Positions 7,018-8,722 of a stretch of DNA of 8,722 nucleotides are shown here, one piece after another. The position numbers and the translations under genes were made by a program. The DNA comes from Bacteroidota bacterium (lineage in GTDB: Bacteria; Bacteroidota; Ignavibacteria; Ignavibacteriales; Ignavibacteriaceae): assembly GCA_021790055.1 (NCBI GenBank), contig JAJYIL010000101.1, forward strand, positions 1 through 8,722. The letters are read 5' to 3'. The notes under the pieces were generated by a model. It was not told where the DNA came from and ran no database searches. It was given only the letters and a program-made list of their open reading frames with translations. The first letter of the stretch is position 1. Every line of letters starts with the position of its first letter.

Positions 7018-7216
7018 ATTTTGACCTGTTGTTAGATTAGATTTTATTGCAATGAATTGGGAAGAGGATTACCGCTAAATGATCCTGATGCAGCCAATCA
7101 ATTTTAACTTAAATAAATTAAATAAATTGTCCCCAACTATAAATGGCTCCAACGGATGAAAAAGGGATTAATCCTTTTGAATGATAAACCGGAGTATAAG
7201 CAGCCTGAGATAAATT
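7018..7216 (-). promoter_or_regulatory. 199-bp spacer, probable leader of the radical SAM pair
   Basis: This spacer separates the phosphatase stop from the first radical SAM start and is the only sizeable gap upstream of the two-gene unit, so it probably holds its promoter. It contains A/T-rich repeats (two copies of AAATAAATT in 7110-7128, inside the inverted pair CAATTTTAA at 7098-7106 and TTAAATAAATTG near 7118-7129). No confident -35/-10 pair or Bacteroidota-type TAnnTTTG box was found, so the promoter role is inferred from position. Confidence 0.35.
7159..7178 (-). terminator. Weak terminator-like hairpin after the phosphatase gene
   Basis: Read on the minus strand, AAAAGG-ATTAATC-CCTTTT followed by one more T makes a perfect 6-bp stem with a 7-nt loop and a T-rich 3' side, 38 nt after the phosphatase stop. 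Only two G-C pairs support it, and the T run is part of the stem, so termination would be weak. The core GGATTAATCC is also a 10-bp palindrome and could instead be an operator for the downstream radical SAM pair. Confidence 0.3.
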
Positions 7217-8416
7217 TTATTTAATTCTTTTAATTACTACTACAGTAGCATCGTCTTTCCATTTATCCCCATTTCCAAATTCATTTGCAGATTTAAAAAT
7301 TGAGTTTAGTATCTCCTCCACAGCCATGTTTTTATTTTTAGCAACAACTTCTTTTAAGCGCTCTAAACCAAATTCTTCTCCGGCAGCATTTTGCCTTTCC
7401 ACAATCCCATCGCTGAACATCACAAGTACACCGCCCGGATAAATCTTTACATACGACCTGCGCAAGTCAATGTCTAGAAATGCGCCGAATACAAGACCCG
7501 TTGATTCAAGTTCGGTAATCTCGTTGTTGTATATTAAAATAGGTGAAGGATGACCCGCATTTATATAATATAAATTACCGTTTAATTCCATCTCGGCATA
7601 AAATAGGGAAATAAATCTGGTTGAGTAAACACTTTGAAATATTACTTTATTTAATTTCTTTAATGTTTGCAGCATCTTTATATCATTTTCAAGCCCCATT
7701 CTAAGCCCAATAATCGCATCACGTGCCAGTATTGCAGCCGGTAATCCGTGTCCGCTCGCGTCCCCAATACAAAATCCAAATTCTTTTTCGTTGAATTTAT
7801 AATAATCAAAAATGTCGCCGCCGACAAGCTCTGCCTGGCGCGAATTACCGGCAATTTGGTAACCGTCAATTACCGGTGAAGATGTTGGCAGTAAGCTTTT
7901 TTGTATCTGGTAAGCTTGTTCGTATTCATTTTTTATCGTTTCGGATAAAAGCCTGTAATTTATTACAGCTCTTATGGCATTAAGACAAAATTCAATTTCT
8001 TCGCGAACCCAGCCGTTTCTTAATTCGAAGATTAATATCCATGTATGATCCTGATTGTGAACTGTTATGGCGGCTGGAATTGCATAATTTTTTTGCCGAA
8101 CATCTTTATTACCAACGTCGAATCCTTTATCGTCAAATATATATGTTTTATTACTCATTATAGCTTGAACCGCTTTTGACTTCAATGCAAGATTCGTTTC
8201 AATATCTACATTCTCTAAGCCCGACAGCGGGGATATTAGTACATATTCGGTGGTATCCTTTTCATAGATACGTCCCCCTCCTATTCGGAGATCGCTTCCG
8301 AATATCTTCCCAAGCTCGTTGACAATTGAAAAAAGAAAGTTGGCTCCGGATTTTACTTCGTTTATCTGGCTAAGCAATGAATCTAATTTCCTATAAAACA
8401 CCTTAGGTTCAATCAT
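7217..8416 (-). CDS. SpoIIE/RsbU-like PP2C serine phosphatase with GAF-like sensor
   Basis: A complete 399-residue protein with an N-terminal region of about 155 residues that resembles a GAF domain, a linker helix ending QIQKSLLP (170-177) and a PPM/PP2C-type catalytic domain to the C-terminus. Catalytic signatures are all present: VGGDIFDYY (198-206, D201), GDASGHGLPAAI (218-229, D219), INAGHPSPIL (285-294), FSDGIVE (334-340, D336) and DDATVVV (388-394). These aspartates bind the Mn/Mg pair that removes phosphate from serine or threonine. In related systems the substrate is a phosphorylated anti-sigma-factor antagonist (STAS protein), but no STAS or kinase gene is in the window. No transmembrane segment is visible, so it is probably cytoplasmic and controlled by a small ligand or partner at the GAF region. 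The ATG at 8416 follows the upstream stop by 17 bp, suggesting co-transcription with the partial gene to its right. Biochemical class is firm; pathway is not. Confidence 0.93.
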   Translation of the reverse strand: MIEPKVFYRKLDSLLSQINEVKSGANFLFSIVNELGKIFGSDLRIGGGRIYEKDTTEYVLISPLSGLENVDIETNLALKSKAVQAIMSNKTYIFDDKGFDVGNKDVRQKNYAIPAAITVHNQDHTWILIFELRNGWVREEIEFCLNAIRAVINYRLLSETIKNEYEQAYQIQKSLLPTSSPVIDGYQIAGNSRQAELVGGDIFDYYKFNEKEFGFCIGDASGHGLPAAILARDAIIGLRMGLENDIKMLQTLKKLNKVIFQSVYSTRFISLFYAEMELNGNLYYINAGHPSPILIYNNEITELESTGLVFGAFLDIDLRRSYVKIYPGGVLVMFSDGIVERQNAAGEEFGLERLKEVVAKNKNMAVEEILNSIFKSANEFGNGDKWKDDATVVVIKRIK

Positions 8417-8433
8417 AATTTCTTATTCTAATA

Positions 8434-8722
8434 TTATTTATTCTGATGCATAGGTATAGATTTTAAGTCTAACATTTTGTTTGACTTTGCACTGTCGCCC
8501 ATAACACCGCGGGGCTCGGCATTTATATAATCAACGCGTTTCCCTTTGGACATTGCTGCGATTGCAGAATTCATTACGGGATACCCCAGAATTGTTTTTC
8601 CAAGCTTAGCTATTTCTTTATCGTCTCCCTTTGCTTTATCAAGAATCATAACCAACATTGCCTCGCGCATTTCAGGAGTGGAAGATAATTTGTCCATCCA
8701 TTCTCCGGTTTGATTCTTTATA
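8434..8722 (-). CDS. C-terminal part of an unrecognised protein, N-terminus off window
   Basis: A minus-strand frame is open at the right edge and ends with TAA at 8436-8434, giving 95 visible residues. The ATG at 8697 is not a safe start, because the frame continues upstream with IKNQTGEW to the window edge. The visible part is hydrophilic, probably helical and rather Met-rich: MDKLSSTPEMREAMLVMILD, then DDKEIAKLGKTILGYPVMNS, ending with a Lys/Asp-rich tail KSNKMLDLKSIPMHQNK. The STPEMREAML and GYPVMNSAIAAM stretches recall small Bacteroidota proteins with repeated NPEMR-like helices, but I cannot name a family. It precedes the phosphatase gene by 17 bp, so the two may share a transcript. 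No signal peptide can be judged because the N-terminus is missing. Confidence 0.7.
   Translation of the reverse strand, partial: IKNQTGEWMDKLSSTPEMREAMLVMILDKAKGDDKEIAKLGKTILGYPVMNSAIAAMSKGKRVDYINAEPRGVMGDSAKSNKMLDLKSIPMHQNK

Noticed and set aside
7678..7869. Minus-strand frame of 63 codons
   Set aside because: It lies within the catalytic domain of the phosphatase in another frame; the phosphatase frame carries all metal-binding motifs.
1..8722. tRNA, rRNA, CRISPR array, insertion sequence or prophage signals
   Set aside because: No cloverleaf-like sequence, regularly spaced repeats, transposase motif or terminal inverted repeats were seen on either strand.

Overview
The window is AT-rich bacterial chromosomal DNA in which every supported gene lies on the minus strand, so transcription runs from the right edge to the left. 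Short A/T-rich leaders with little or no Shine-Dalgarno sequence, a SpoIIE-type phosphatase, several cobalamin-type radical SAM enzymes and a response-regulator fragment beginning MKKIRLLLIED together suggest the Bacteroidota/Chlorobiota group, most likely an Ignavibacteria-like organism. This placement is inferred from style, not from a marker gene.

Layout in transcription order. (1) 8722-8434: C-terminal part of an unrecognised protein, cut by the window edge. (2) 8416-7217: a complete RsbU/SpoIIE-like PP2C phosphatase with an N-terminal GAF-like sensor region, 17 bp downstream of (1). (3) A 199-bp spacer with a weak terminator-like hairpin and A/T-rich repeats. (4) 7017-5473: a complete radical SAM protein with a degenerate B12-binding-type N-terminus. 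(5) 5443-3962: a second radical SAM protein, 29 bp further on, with a DUF4070-type C-terminus, related to the hopanoid methylase HpnP but on an uncharacterised branch. (6) 3961-3490: a 472-bp low-density region holding the N-terminal remnant of a NarL-type response regulator (3893-3684). (7) 3489-1528: a 653-residue protein joining a GT4 glycosyltransferase to a winged-helix/nucleotidyltransferase module. (8) 1514-1431: a possible 27-codon ORF ending 7 nt before the next gene. (9) 1423 to the left edge: a third B12-type radical SAM protein, missing its C-terminus.

The most striking feature is the concentration of three different B12-type radical SAM enzymes around a glycosyltransferase-nucleotidyltransferase fusion. 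Two of the radical SAM proteins have basic/hydrophobic C-terminal tails that could sit on a membrane. A plausible but unproven reading is a locus that modifies a lipid, glycolipid or other cell-envelope metabolite by radical methylation or rearrangement plus sugar transfer. The phosphatase and the dead response regulator look like separate signalling genes. No tRNA, rRNA, CRISPR array, insertion sequence or prophage feature was seen.
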